Assembly: GCA_030595125.1 (NCBI GenBank)
Contig: JAUVDV010000030.1
Coordinates: 1-56,679, forward strand
Direction of reading: 5' to 3'
Source of the DNA: Deltaproteobacteria bacterium
GTDB lineage: Bacteria > Myxococcota_A > Polyangia > JAAYKL01
DNA length: 56,679 bases
The position numbers and the translations under genes were made by a program. Shown piece by piece: positions 35,303 through 42,779 of this stretch. Under the pieces are notes generated by a model. That model was not told the origin of the DNA, made no database searches, and saw only the letters and a program-made list of their open reading frames with translations. Position 1 is the stretch's first letter. Each line of letters starts with the position of its first letter.

Positions 35303-36055
35303 TCAAAAAGCGGTCGGCTCGTCGATGAACACCGCCTCCACGTCGAACTTCTCCTCGAGTTCGGCGCCCACGGCCCGCACACCAACGATCTCCGAATAGT
35401 AATGCCCCAGGAAAATGATATTGATGCCGGCCTCGAGGGCCTCGTGGTGATTCTCGTGTGATCCCTCTCCCGTCACCAGACAATCGACTCCCCGGTCTAT
35501 CGCTTCGGTGAGGGCGCCGCCCCTGCCGGAAACGATGCCCACGGATTCGATCTTTTCCTTGCCGAACGACAGGATCGTCGGATCGCAGCCCAGGTGTCCC
35601 TTCCAGATGCCCGCCAACCCTTCAGGGGTCGTGGGCGACGGCAGGCTCCCGCAATATCCAAGCATGGTCCCGTGGTAACTGCCGAACCGCTCGATCTCCA
35701 GGAGCCCCACCTGCTTCGCCAGGATGGCGTTATTTCCGAGCTCCGGATGCGCATCCAGGGGAAGATGCGCCGCGTAGAGGTTGATGTTGTGGTCCATGAG
35801 AAATTTGAGATGGGCGTAGTTCCTTCCGGTCACGTACTTCAACCCACCCCAGATGAGACCGTGATGGGTTACCAGCATCTCGCACTCGTGCTGCACCGCT
35901 CGCCGATATGTGGCCATGGCCGCGTCGGTCGCCACCGCGACCCGGTTGACCACGGAGGCACCCTGAACCTGCAAGCCGTTCATGGACACATCCTCGAACT
36001 CCACGATTTTTAAGCGGTCGTCCAAGTAATTGACTATCTCATTGGTTGCCACCAT
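35303..36055 (-). CDS. NIF3/YqfO-family dinuclear-metal protein
   Basis: 250 residues with the family metal ligands VTHHGLIW (His64, His65), HLPLDAHPELGNN (His97, Asp101) and GHYYSE (His218, Glu222). The proteins form hexamers with a two-metal site and have been linked to GTP cyclohydrolase I type 2-like activity, but the biological role is unsettled. AAGGAG precedes the ATG. It starts 11 nt after the zinc-ribbon/coiled-coil gene; NIF3 genes often sit next to a zinc-ribbon coiled-coil gene, which supports a functional pair. Confidence 0.92.
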   Translation of the reverse strand: MVATNEIVNYLDDRLKIVEFEDVSMNGLQVQGASVVNRVAVATDAAMATYRRAVQHECEMLVTHHGLIWGGLKYVTGRNYAHLKFLMDHNINLYAAHLPLDAHPELGNNAILAKQVGLLEIERFGSYHGTMLGYCGSLPSPTTPEGLAGIWKGHLGCDPTILSFGKEKIESVGIVSGRGGALTEAIDRGVDCLVTGEGSHENHHEALEAGINIIFLGHYYSEIVGVRAVGAELEEKFDVEAVFIDEPTAF

Positions 36056-36066
36056 GACCGTTCTCC

Positions 36067-37410
36067 TTACACCACAAACACACCCAGCAATACCGCGATG
36101 ACAATCACCACACCGATCGCCCCAGCGATGACCACGTTTTTACCCTGGGTGAAAACCCTCTTGTCGTAGGCGTCCATCGCTCTCACCAGCAACTCCACCT
36201 TCCGAGAAGTATCGTGCGCCGCCTCTATGGCGCCCATAACGACCTGCGCGTTATCCCTCAGATCATCCCTGTCGCACAGACGCTCGGCGATCATACGCTC
36301 GCCCACTGCTGCCCAGGCTGCTGTGATCTGTTCTCGCTCCGCGTCTATCTGCCGCGAGACGGAGCCGTCCGCCTGTGAGAAAACCTCGTGGAGGTCGGCC
36401 TTTTCAGCTCTTACCGCCACTATCCGCTCGGTGAATTCATGAAGTCGATCACGGACAACCTTCGCCTCCTCCTCCGCTTGAGCGAGTGGAACAACGATCT
36501 CCTTGAGCGCTTCGCTGTACTCATTTATTCGTTCGACGATCGCGGGTTGCTGCCTGTCCAGCTCCGATATTCGGGCGAGCGCCTTGTCCCGCTCCTCCTT
36601 CGGCTTTTCCAGATCGGCGTACTCTTCCTGGTGTCTTTCGATCATTTCCAGCAAGTTCCTGTGCTCGATCTGGACCCGTTTCTGCTGGCCTTCGACTCTC
36701 CGGTGATCCTTCTTGCGCCCATCTAGCCTCAGGCTCGCAGCCGTCTCATCTCTCCTGACCTCTGCTGTCTCTTTTTCAAGATCACGTATGGTCTGCTCCA
36801 ACGCGCGAACGCTGTCCCGGTGGTCTGACTCGAGACCTATTCGCCGTTTTCGAACGCTCATGAACTCACTATCTGCAACGAGCGCGCTCGAAATCAGGTT
36901 CTTTATTGATTCGGTGGTTACCCCGAGTGAATGGCCCTTCTTCCCGAGTTCGGCGTGCACGGCGGCGAGCCTGTTCTTCGACGACTCCGATTCCTCCCGA
37001 GCTCCCTCGATATCTTTCAGGATGGCCCGGTGACGTTCTCTCACCTTGAGCCAGTACTTCACCCCTGCAACGATGCCCTCCCCGGGCTTGCCGAACCCCG
37101 AGATCCGGTTGATCTCACTCTCATCCAGTCCCTCCCGCAAGACAGGGGCCAGGGCCTCTTTGTGCGCGGAGTCGTCGACATCCTCAAGCTCGGGCATACC
37201 CTCGTGGGGCATATGGGAATCGGTGGCCAGCTCCAGGCCGCTTTCAGAATCGTCACCCAGATCGATTTCCCCACCGGACGCCGCTCCTTGAGCCTTGACC
37301 CGAGGCGCTTCTGGAGCCGACCCGGTCTTCCCCTTGAGATCCTCGCCACAATGTGGACACACCCCGCTCTCGCGTGCTGATGGCTTTTTGCAGTGCGCAC
37401 AGTAGATCAT
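36067..37410 (-). CDS. Zinc-ribbon, long coiled coil, C-terminal membrane anchor
   Basis: 447 residues. N-terminus CAHCKKP...CPHCGEDL is a four-Cys zinc ribbon. An acidic linker and globular stretch are followed by a long coiled coil (residues ~120-350, rich in Glu/Lys/Arg heptads), and residues ~423-447 are a single transmembrane helix ending at the C-terminus. This is therefore a tail-anchored protein with its bulk in the cytoplasm. Function unknown; expected to be translated together with NIF3. GGGAGGA lies 8 nt before the ATG. Confidence 0.75.
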   Translation of the reverse strand: MIYCAHCKKPSARESGVCPHCGEDLKGKTGSAPEAPRVKAQGAASGGEIDLGDDSESGLELATDSHMPHEGMPELEDVDDSAHKEALAPVLREGLDESEINRISGFGKPGEGIVAGVKYWLKVRERHRAILKDIEGAREESESSKNRLAAVHAELGKKGHSLGVTTESIKNLISSALVADSEFMSVRKRRIGLESDHRDSVRALEQTIRDLEKETAEVRRDETAASLRLDGRKKDHRRVEGQQKRVQIEHRNLLEMIERHQEEYADLEKPKEERDKALARISELDRQQPAIVERINEYSEALKEIVVPLAQAEEEAKVVRDRLHEFTERIVAVRAEKADLHEVFSQADGSVSRQIDAEREQITAAWAAVGERMIAERLCDRDDLRDNAQVVMGAIEAAHDTSRKVELLVRAMDAYDKRVFTQGKNVVIAGAIGVVIVIAVLLGVFVV

Positions 37411-37494
37411 GAATTCGATCCTCCCGAGTGTTTCCTGAAGTTACCGCGAAAACCCATTTCTACCAAGCCGACGACGCCAGGCGGGTGACTGCAC

Positions 37495-37523
37495 TTGGAA
37501 AACCACCCGCGTGCCGTTACTAT
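37495..37523 (+). promoter_or_regulatory. Candidate promoter of the PilT/PilU-like gene
   Basis: TTGGAA (37495-37500), 17-nt spacer and TACTAT (37518-37523), about 40 nt before the ATG. Confidence 0.35.
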
Positions 37524-37562
37524 CTTCTTGAAGAACCATGTATTGACCGGGGAGTCGACCGA

Positions 37563-38639
37563 ATGGAACAAGAACAATTCAACAGGTACCTCCTGGGCGC
37601 AGTCCAGCTCAATGCCTCGGATATCCACTTCAAGGTCGGCTCGCCACCCTCTTTTCGCATCAAGAAGAGTCTGCGGCCGGCGCGGGAGGAAACCCTGACC
37701 CCGGAGGACACACTCGATCTGTGCCGGTTCATCATCCGCGACAAGAAGATCCTCGACGATCTGGATAACCTGAACGACCACGACACCTCCTACACCCTCC
37801 CGAAACACTGCAGATTCAGGGTCAATATCTTTCGACAGCGCGGCTCTCTGTCGTTGGTACTGCGAGTTATTCCCGATAAAATACCCGACTTCGAAGACTT
37901 GTTGCTCCCCCCTCAAATAAAGGACCTCGCCGAATACAACCGAGGACTCGTGCTGCTCACCGGAGCTGCGGGAACCGGCAAGTCGTCAACGCTCGCGGCC
38001 ATCATCAACCACATAAACCAGACTCGAGCCACCCACATTGTCACCATCGAGGATCCGATTGAGTTCCTGCACAAGGACAATCGCTCCTCCATATCCCAGC
38101 GGGAGATCGGGCACGACACCTCCAGCTTCAACAATGCGTTGCGCTCTGCGCTCCGTCAGGATCCGGACGTAATCCTCGTTGGCGAGATGCGCGATCTGGA
38201 AACTATTGACATCGCCCTCAAGGCGGCCGAGACCGGCCACATGGTATACTCCACTGTCCACACCCCGGACGCCGCGAAAACCGTGGGGCGGCTTATTGCG
38301 GTCTTCCCTCCCGAGGAGCAACACATGGTGCGGATCCGCCTGGCCGAGAACCTGCGCGCGACCATGAGCCAGCGCCTTCTCCCGCGAGCCGACGGCGAGG
38401 GGATGATCCTCGCGGTAGAGTTGATGAAGGTTACCGGCTCAATCAAGGACGCCATCGGGAACCCGGAGGCGACAGCCACCCTCAAGGACTTCATCGAAAA
38501 AGGCAGAGAGCAATACGGAATGGTGTCGTTCGATCAATGCCTGACTGATCTGTACAAGGGTGACCTCATCACTCTCGAAGTGGCCAAGCGCGCAGCCAGC
38601 AACCCGGCCGACTTTGAGAGGGCGCTACACTTCGAGTAG
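37563..38639 (+). CDS. PilT/PilU-family type IV pilus retraction ATPase
   Basis: 358 residues from ATG 37563, which follows GGGGAG by 8 nt (the frame stays open upstream without similarity). PAS-like N-terminal domain with ASDIHFKVGSPP, Walker A GAAGTGKS (residues 134-141), Asp box TIEDPIEF, Walker B VILVGEMRD and His box STVHTPDA. The C-terminal GMVSFDQCLTDLY resembles PilU more than PilT. The hexameric ATPase would power pilus retraction in twitching motility; no other pil genes are in the window. Its TAG stop lies within a 12-bp direct repeat (38636-38647). Confidence 0.88.
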   Translation: MEQEQFNRYLLGAVQLNASDIHFKVGSPPSFRIKKSLRPAREETLTPEDTLDLCRFIIRDKKILDDLDNLNDHDTSYTLPKHCRFRVNIFRQRGSLSLVLRVIPDKIPDFEDLLLPPQIKDLAEYNRGLVLLTGAAGTGKSSTLAAIINHINQTRATHIVTIEDPIEFLHKDNRSSISQREIGHDTSSFNNALRSALRQDPDVILVGEMRDLETIDIALKAAETGHMVYSTVHTPDAAKTVGRLIAVFPPEEQHMVRIRLAENLRATMSQRLLPRADGEGMILAVELMKVTGSIKDAIGNPEATATLKDFIEKGREQYGMVSFDQCLTDLYKGDLITLEVAKRAASNPADFERALHFE

Positions 38640-38647
38640 CCTGTCAG
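38636..38647. repeat. 12-bp direct repeat, left copy
   Basis: GTAGCCTGTCAG; identical to 39170-39181. The left copy includes the stop codon of the pilus ATPase gene. The pair brackets the MNT/HEPN cassette. Confidence 0.8.
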
Positions 38648-38714
38648 TCTCGAAGGAGTTCTTGCGCACCTCATCCCGAGGCTTGTACACTATTACATAG
38701 AAAAGGAGAGCGCA

Positions 38715-39014
38715 TTGACTTTGCAAATCAACATCAACAAGAGCCTGATAGCGGACTTCTGTAGACGCCACAAAGTACGGAAGCTATCCTTGTTTGGCTC
38801 AGTGTTGCGCCCAGACTTCAGCGCGGACAGCGACGTGGATGTATTGGTGGAGTTTGAGCCGGGATACACACCCGGTCTGTCTTTTTTCTCAATGGAAATA
38901 GAACTCTCCGAGATAATCGGTCAGAATGTTGATCTCAACACGCTTGGTTTCTTGAGCCTGCACTTCCGCGAAGAAGTCGAGGCCGCCGCTGAGGTCCAGT
39001 ATGTCGCAGCATGA
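38715..39014 (+). CDS. MNT-type minimal nucleotidyltransferase (antitoxin)
   Basis: 99 residues from a TTG start with AAGGAG upstream. The signature GSVLRPDFSADSDVDVLVEF has the GSxxR...SDxD catalytic pattern of the DNA-polymerase-beta-like superfamily, as in MntA antitoxins that AMPylate HEPN toxins. A second acidic residue in NVDLNTL could complete the metal site. The gene overlaps the truncated HEPN-like frame by 14 nt, the usual arrangement for this toxin-antitoxin type. Confidence 0.85.
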   Translation: MTLQININKSLIADFCRRHKVRKLSLFGSVLRPDFSADSDVDVLVEFEPGYTPGLSFFSMEIELSEIIGQNVDLNTLGFLSLHFREEVEAAAEVQYVAA

Positions 39015-39156
39015 TCCCAAAACAAGCTTGAGGCACATGCTCGATGCGACGCGTGAGTCCATCCAAATCGCTGCGGGCCTTTCACGCGAAGACCTGAACG
39101 AAAATCGAATGGCAAACTTGCCGCAACTTCTAATTGCTCTGGAATCCGTCGTTTAG
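39001..39156 (+). pseudogene. Truncated HEPN (DUF86-like) toxin remnant
   Basis: ATG 39001 to TAG 39156 encodes only 51 residues (MSQHDPKTSLRHMLDA ... LLIALESVV). It resembles the N-terminal half of HEPN toxins of ~110-130 residues (helix, SREDL turn, NLPQLLIALE helix). The region that should carry the RX4-6H ribonuclease motif is missing: the frame stops 13 nt before the right direct repeat. Expected to be inactive. It could also be a small expressed stub, but it is too short for a HEPN fold. Confidence 0.6.
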
Positions 39157-39169
39157 AGTGAAAACCCAG

Positions 39170-39181
39170 GTAGCCTGTCAG
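39170..39181. repeat. 12-bp direct repeat, right copy
   Basis: GTAGCCTGTCAG; includes the stop codon (minus strand) of the gene at 39178-40224. Collapsing the two copies leaves two convergent genes with stops a few bases apart, a natural pre-insertion state. Confidence 0.8.
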
Positions 39182-40224
39182 CTCTTTGCCAGGTCCAGGA
39201 CCTCCTGCACATAGCGACCGTTGTCGATGATGATCTTGCCGTCAATCTCGAGGGAGGTCTTGCGCGCGGAGAAGGTGAGTTGCTGGCTCGACGTCCAGGA
39301 AGTGGCTTCAACGGCGACGGGCCGCCCCATGGAGAAGTACGCCCCGGGAACGAATTGATCCTGCACTCGATCCCCGATGGGCATGAGCAGATCGTAGTTG
39401 GTGCCTATTCCCAACATGCCGATCCGATCGACATTGGTGCCGCTCCGGACGGCAGCCAGCACCCGGTTGGCCAGGCTTCCGGGGCCGCCGCTAATGTTGG
39501 CTACGCGACCACCTTTCAACTCGATATGAAGAGGTTTTTGACCTAGCTCGAAGCGATCGACCTCGTCCTCGGTGGGAGGTATTCCGTTGCAAATGTACAA
39601 CCCGTCGACCGACCTGGGACAGGTGTATATCTCGCCGCTCGGCAGGTTTTCCCAGCTGCCGGATTCGATGATGCCCGCCGCGCTCTCGATCTTCTCCGCA
39701 GGATCCAGGACGACATTTACATCGGTGCCCCTGGGGCATGTAACGCGAATGGATTCCGCGTTGCGTAGTTTCTCGACCATAATGTCATTGAGCTTTGACA
39801 TCAGTCCATAATCGGAAAGCATTCCCTGAAGCATGGAATCCTCGCTGATGCCGATCATATGTGCGTGCCGAAGCTTGTTCGGACCAACCAATCCGATGAT
39901 CTCTTTTCGATGGACGTACTCGCCCTCCATCGGTCGAAGAGTATAGATGCTGACAGTTGAGTCTGAAAGAGCGCGGGCAATCTCCGGAGGAAGATCAACT
40001 GCGGGGCGCGGCGTTCTGCGCTCCATGATGAAGGCTTTCGTCTTCGCGCCCACCTGCGACAGTTGCTCAAGGAGCGCCGCGGCAACCGTCAGCGATCCCT
40101 CGTCGCAGATCAACGTCGTCACATCATCCGACGTGACCGCGAGGCACGACAAGATGGCGTTCTTCGCCCCTCTCTTCAGGCTGGAGGGAAAGATTGTATT
40201 TTTAATTTCAGTTGAGTCCGGCAT
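39178..40224 (-). CDS. M29-aminopeptidase/NicX-like protein, probably lacking metal ligands
   Basis: 348 residues with the layout of the M29 aminopeptidase superfamily: GTDVNVVLD, NLPSGEIYTCP, LKGGRVANISGG, and GIGTNYDLL near the C-terminus. In active relatives this last region contains Glu before GIGTN, a His in the GTVHIA strand and a HxD motif. Here the corresponding stretches read RIGMLGIGTN, GAYFSM and SSQQLTF, so the usual ligands appear absent. It may be a non-catalytic or re-purposed member. An inverted repeat sits just upstream (40232-40258). Confidence 0.7.
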   Translation of the reverse strand: MPDSTEIKNTIFPSSLKRGAKNAILSCLAVTSDDVTTLICDEGSLTVAAALLEQLSQVGAKTKAFIMERRTPRPAVDLPPEIARALSDSTVSIYTLRPMEGEYVHRKEIIGLVGPNKLRHAHMIGISEDSMLQGMLSDYGLMSKLNDIMVEKLRNAESIRVTCPRGTDVNVVLDPAEKIESAAGIIESGSWENLPSGEIYTCPRSVDGLYICNGIPPTEDEVDRFELGQKPLHIELKGGRVANISGGPGSLANRVLAAVRSGTNVDRIGMLGIGTNYDLLMPIGDRVQDQFVPGAYFSMGRPVAVEATSWTSSQQLTFSARKTSLEIDGKIIIDNGRYVQEVLDLAKS

Positions 40225-40231
40225 GGAAAAA

Positions 40232-40258
40232 TCTCTGTCCTTGCAAATAGTACAGAGA
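40232..40258 (-). promoter_or_regulatory. Inverted repeat upstream of the M29-like gene
   Basis: TCTCTGT (40232-40238) and ACAGAGA (40252-40258) are perfect arms 13 nt apart, 8 nt from the start codon. It could be an operator or a leader hairpin; there is no direct evidence for either. Confidence 0.35.
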
Positions 40259-40298
40259 ATATTTTCTCACGTCCCGGGGGGCCCTACAAGAGTTGTCG

Positions 40299-41390
40299 CT
40301 ACTCAATTTCGGCAGGAATTGTCTCGCAACCGAATATAATCGTTACCTGTGCTGTATCGACTGCTTCCTGGAACATGTCGCAGGTCTGCGGACATACGAA
40401 TATTTCCGTGGGATTTGCCGGGTCGTCGTAGTACCAGCCGTGCTCGACCGAACTGCACATAGATGGATCATCCACATAACCTATTTCGGTGACGTCACCG
40501 TCAATATCGATCTCCATGTTCACCATTTCGGGATCAAAGACCTCTCCATCCGGAGGATCGGGGATCAGCCATGAGCACGCGATGGCAACCTGGCTCACGT
40601 TCTGGGAGATCTCGTTGAATACCGGCGCGAACTGCTGGAGGCAAAGATCACCGAGCACTCCGCCGGTCTCTGTGATCAGGTCCATGTATACCTGCCCCAC
40701 CGACGCCGCTGGAGGACAGTCCGTCGCCGAAACGATGCCATGGAAGACAAAGTTGCCGAACACGGGGTTCAGCAAGAGCAGGGCGTCCTTGAAATCGTCG
40801 CCGGGCATCGCTGAGTTGTCATCCGAGACAACAACGATATGCCGAATACTGTCTGGTCGAAGCTGTCCGCTCCACTGCGAGTAGGTGTCGAGAAAGACCT
40901 GAAGACTGTCGCTACTGCCGACGTCCTCGGTGATATGCAGATAGACCGGAAGGTTGGTGTCGGGACCGGCCGGGCAGTTGCCCGCTCCGAGCGGCGGTTC
41001 TATGCAAACGAATATCATGGGGTTCCCGAGGAATCCGCCGGTCTCGCCGATCATCACGATGCGAACGTCAATGCCCGCGGCGATGATTTGCTGCGAAAAG
41101 AGGTTGAGATTGTTTCTCACCCCCAACGCCTCCTCCATCATCGACGCCGAAGTGTCGACCAGGAAGATGATATCGACCGGCGATATCTGGTTCTCTGCGC
41201 TCTCGGAGATGCCGCCGCATTCCTCGAAGTCAGTGTCGGTGTCACTGTCGCTGTCGCCATCCGAATCGCCGTCCGTATCGGCGTCTGTGTCAGGCCCGGA
41301 ATCCCCGATCGACGGGTCTTTCGATGGCTCGCAAGTAACACACAAAAATGCCAGGAGGACGGCCCAAACCACATTCCATTTCCAGTACAT
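40299..41390 (-). CDS. DT-tethered vWFA lipoprotein (paralogue of 21087-22253)
   Basis: Start at ATG 41390, immediately after GGAGGTGAAA; the longer frame to 41486 has no signal. Signal peptide ends LCVTC (Cys20). After the DS/DT tether, vWFA strand DIIFLVDTSASM carries DxSxS, followed by VRIVMIG and HIVVVSDDNS. The C-terminal part closely matches the 21087 protein: LITETGGVLGDLCLQ, HGWYYDDPANPT and FVCPQTCD. So two copies of the family occur 19 kb apart in opposite orientation. A cation-dependent surface-binding role is inferred. Confidence 0.85.
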   Translation of the reverse strand: MYWKWNVVWAVLLAFLCVTCEPSKDPSIGDSGPDTDADTDGDSDGDSDSDTDTDFEECGGISESAENQISPVDIIFLVDTSASMMEEALGVRNNLNLFSQQIIAAGIDVRIVMIGETGGFLGNPMIFVCIEPPLGAGNCPAGPDTNLPVYLHITEDVGSSDSLQVFLDTYSQWSGQLRPDSIRHIVVVSDDNSAMPGDDFKDALLLLNPVFGNFVFHGIVSATDCPPAASVGQVYMDLITETGGVLGDLCLQQFAPVFNEISQNVSQVAIACSWLIPDPPDGEVFDPEMVNMEIDIDGDVTEIGYVDDPSMCSSVEHGWYYDDPANPTEIFVCPQTCDMFQEAVDTAQVTIIFGCETIPAEIE

Positions 41391-41572
41391 TTTCACCTCC
41401 ATCGGCTTGGAAAAACAACGCCCCGAGCTCCCTGGTGTATGTCGTGTACGCGAAGCCCCATTTAGGATGTCATTATTATATAACAACTATACAAACCGGG
41501 CCATCGTGCGAGATATGTGATATCATTCCGGCTCGGAACGCAGATTCAAATGCGATGAAAAAAGGACAGGCC

Positions 41573-42298
41573 ATGAAACCTTACACTATACCTTTCACTA
41601 CGCTGTTCAGTGTCGTTCTGACGGTCTTCTTTGCGGGCTGCGGCGGCGATTCGAACCTCATATTCAAGGACGCCGGCAACGACGGCGGCGACGACGCGAG
41701 CACGGACACCGACGCGGACACGGACACCGACACCGATACCGACTCGGATTCGGACACCGACCCCGGCAACCCGGGAGCGCTCGGAGAAGCCTGCTGGAAC
41801 GAGTCTTTCACAAATGTCCATCCCAACTTCGGACTTCCCGGTTGCGAAAGCGGCCTCGTATGCATCGGAAACGACGTGGAGGCGTGGTGCACAACCACTT
41901 GCGGAATCACCGGTGAGATCAACACGGCGGCCGGCGTACAAAACAACTGGTGCTGCGGAGAATTTGTCGACGTCTGCGATCCGATGAGGTTCTGGGTTCC
42001 CACTACCATGAGCGTAAAGTGCATTCCCCAGACCGCCCAGCTGAGCCAGTCCTGCGATACGAGCACCACGTGGCCGAGCAGCGCCGAGGGCTGCGCACCC
42101 GTTTGTAGCGGAACCACTCTGACGTACAACACCATTTGCCTCCATATAGACACCGACTACTTCTGCAGCCTGGCCTTCAATTGCGATCCGTCTCCGTCGG
42201 GGGATCCGTGCTCCACGTATGACGCGGTGTTCACCAACGGCTGTTGCAAGGAGTTAATGGGCGGATACTGGTGCACACCCCAAAGCCTGTGCCCCTGA
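41573..42298 (+). CDS. DT-tethered Cys-rich lipoprotein
   Basis: ATG 41573 follows AAAAGGACAGG; signal peptide ends VFFAGC (Cys23). DT tether ~residues 43-64, then ~175 residues with about 18 cysteines (GEACW, GLPGCESGLVC, NNWCCGEF, NGCCKELM). A disulfide-stabilised exported domain of unknown family. First gene of a tight four-gene plus-strand operon: 10 nt to the next gene. Confidence 0.75.
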   Translation: MKPYTIPFTTLFSVVLTVFFAGCGGDSNLIFKDAGNDGGDDASTDTDADTDTDTDTDSDSDTDPGNPGALGEACWNESFTNVHPNFGLPGCESGLVCIGNDVEAWCTTTCGITGEINTAAGVQNNWCCGEFVDVCDPMRFWVPTTMSVKCIPQTAQLSQSCDTSTTWPSSAEGCAPVCSGTTLTYNTICLHIDTDYFCSLAFNCDPSPSGDPCSTYDAVFTNGCCKELMGGYWCTPQSLCP

Positions 42299-42308
42299 CG
42301 GAGAAGAA

Positions 42309-42779
42309 ATGGTCTCCAAGAAAAAAAAGAGCGACAGCGGCAAACGGATCGCCCGACGCGAAGAAAACAAGCCCAAACAAGAAAAAAAAGAGAGCGCTGC
42401 AGCCGTGCCGGTCCAGGAAAAAGCCGGCATGCCTCAGAGGATACAAGAGGCCGACGCGGGATTCGGCACCATCAAGATAGTTGTCGGTGTCTTCGTGGCC
42501 CTGATGATCGGCGCCCTCATTCTCACGCGCCTGTCCGTCCACGATGAAGACAGTCGTGGCGACAAGGTCCAGGGAGAGCAGTGCGCCCTCACCAAGGAGT
42601 GCAAAAAGGGCTATAGATGCGCCCAATACGGGGATGACCCCCGCATATGCATGAAGGGCTGTTTCGGCGACGATTCAGCATGCGATCCGGGATACACTTG
42701 CACATCCACCTCGCATGGCGCCTCAAGGAAGAAAATCAAAATCCAACCGGTCTGCGTAGAGGATGCCAAGCTTCGTTAG
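42309..42779 (+). CDS. Single-pass membrane protein with small Cys-rich ectodomain
   Basis: 156 residues: Lys/Glu-rich cytoplasmic N-terminus, a transmembrane helix at ~56-76, then an outer domain with about eight cysteines (EQCALTKECKKGYRC, KGCFGDDSACDPGYTC), similar in spacing to small Dickkopf-like knots. GGAGAAGAA precedes the ATG. Overlaps the next gene by 17 nt. Confidence 0.75.
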   Translation: MVSKKKKSDSGKRIARREENKPKQEKKESAAAVPVQEKAGMPQRIQEADAGFGTIKIVVGVFVALMIGALILTRLSVHDEDSRGDKVQGEQCALTKECKKGYRCAQYGDDPRICMKGCFGDDSACDPGYTCTSTSHGASRKKIKIQPVCVEDAKLR

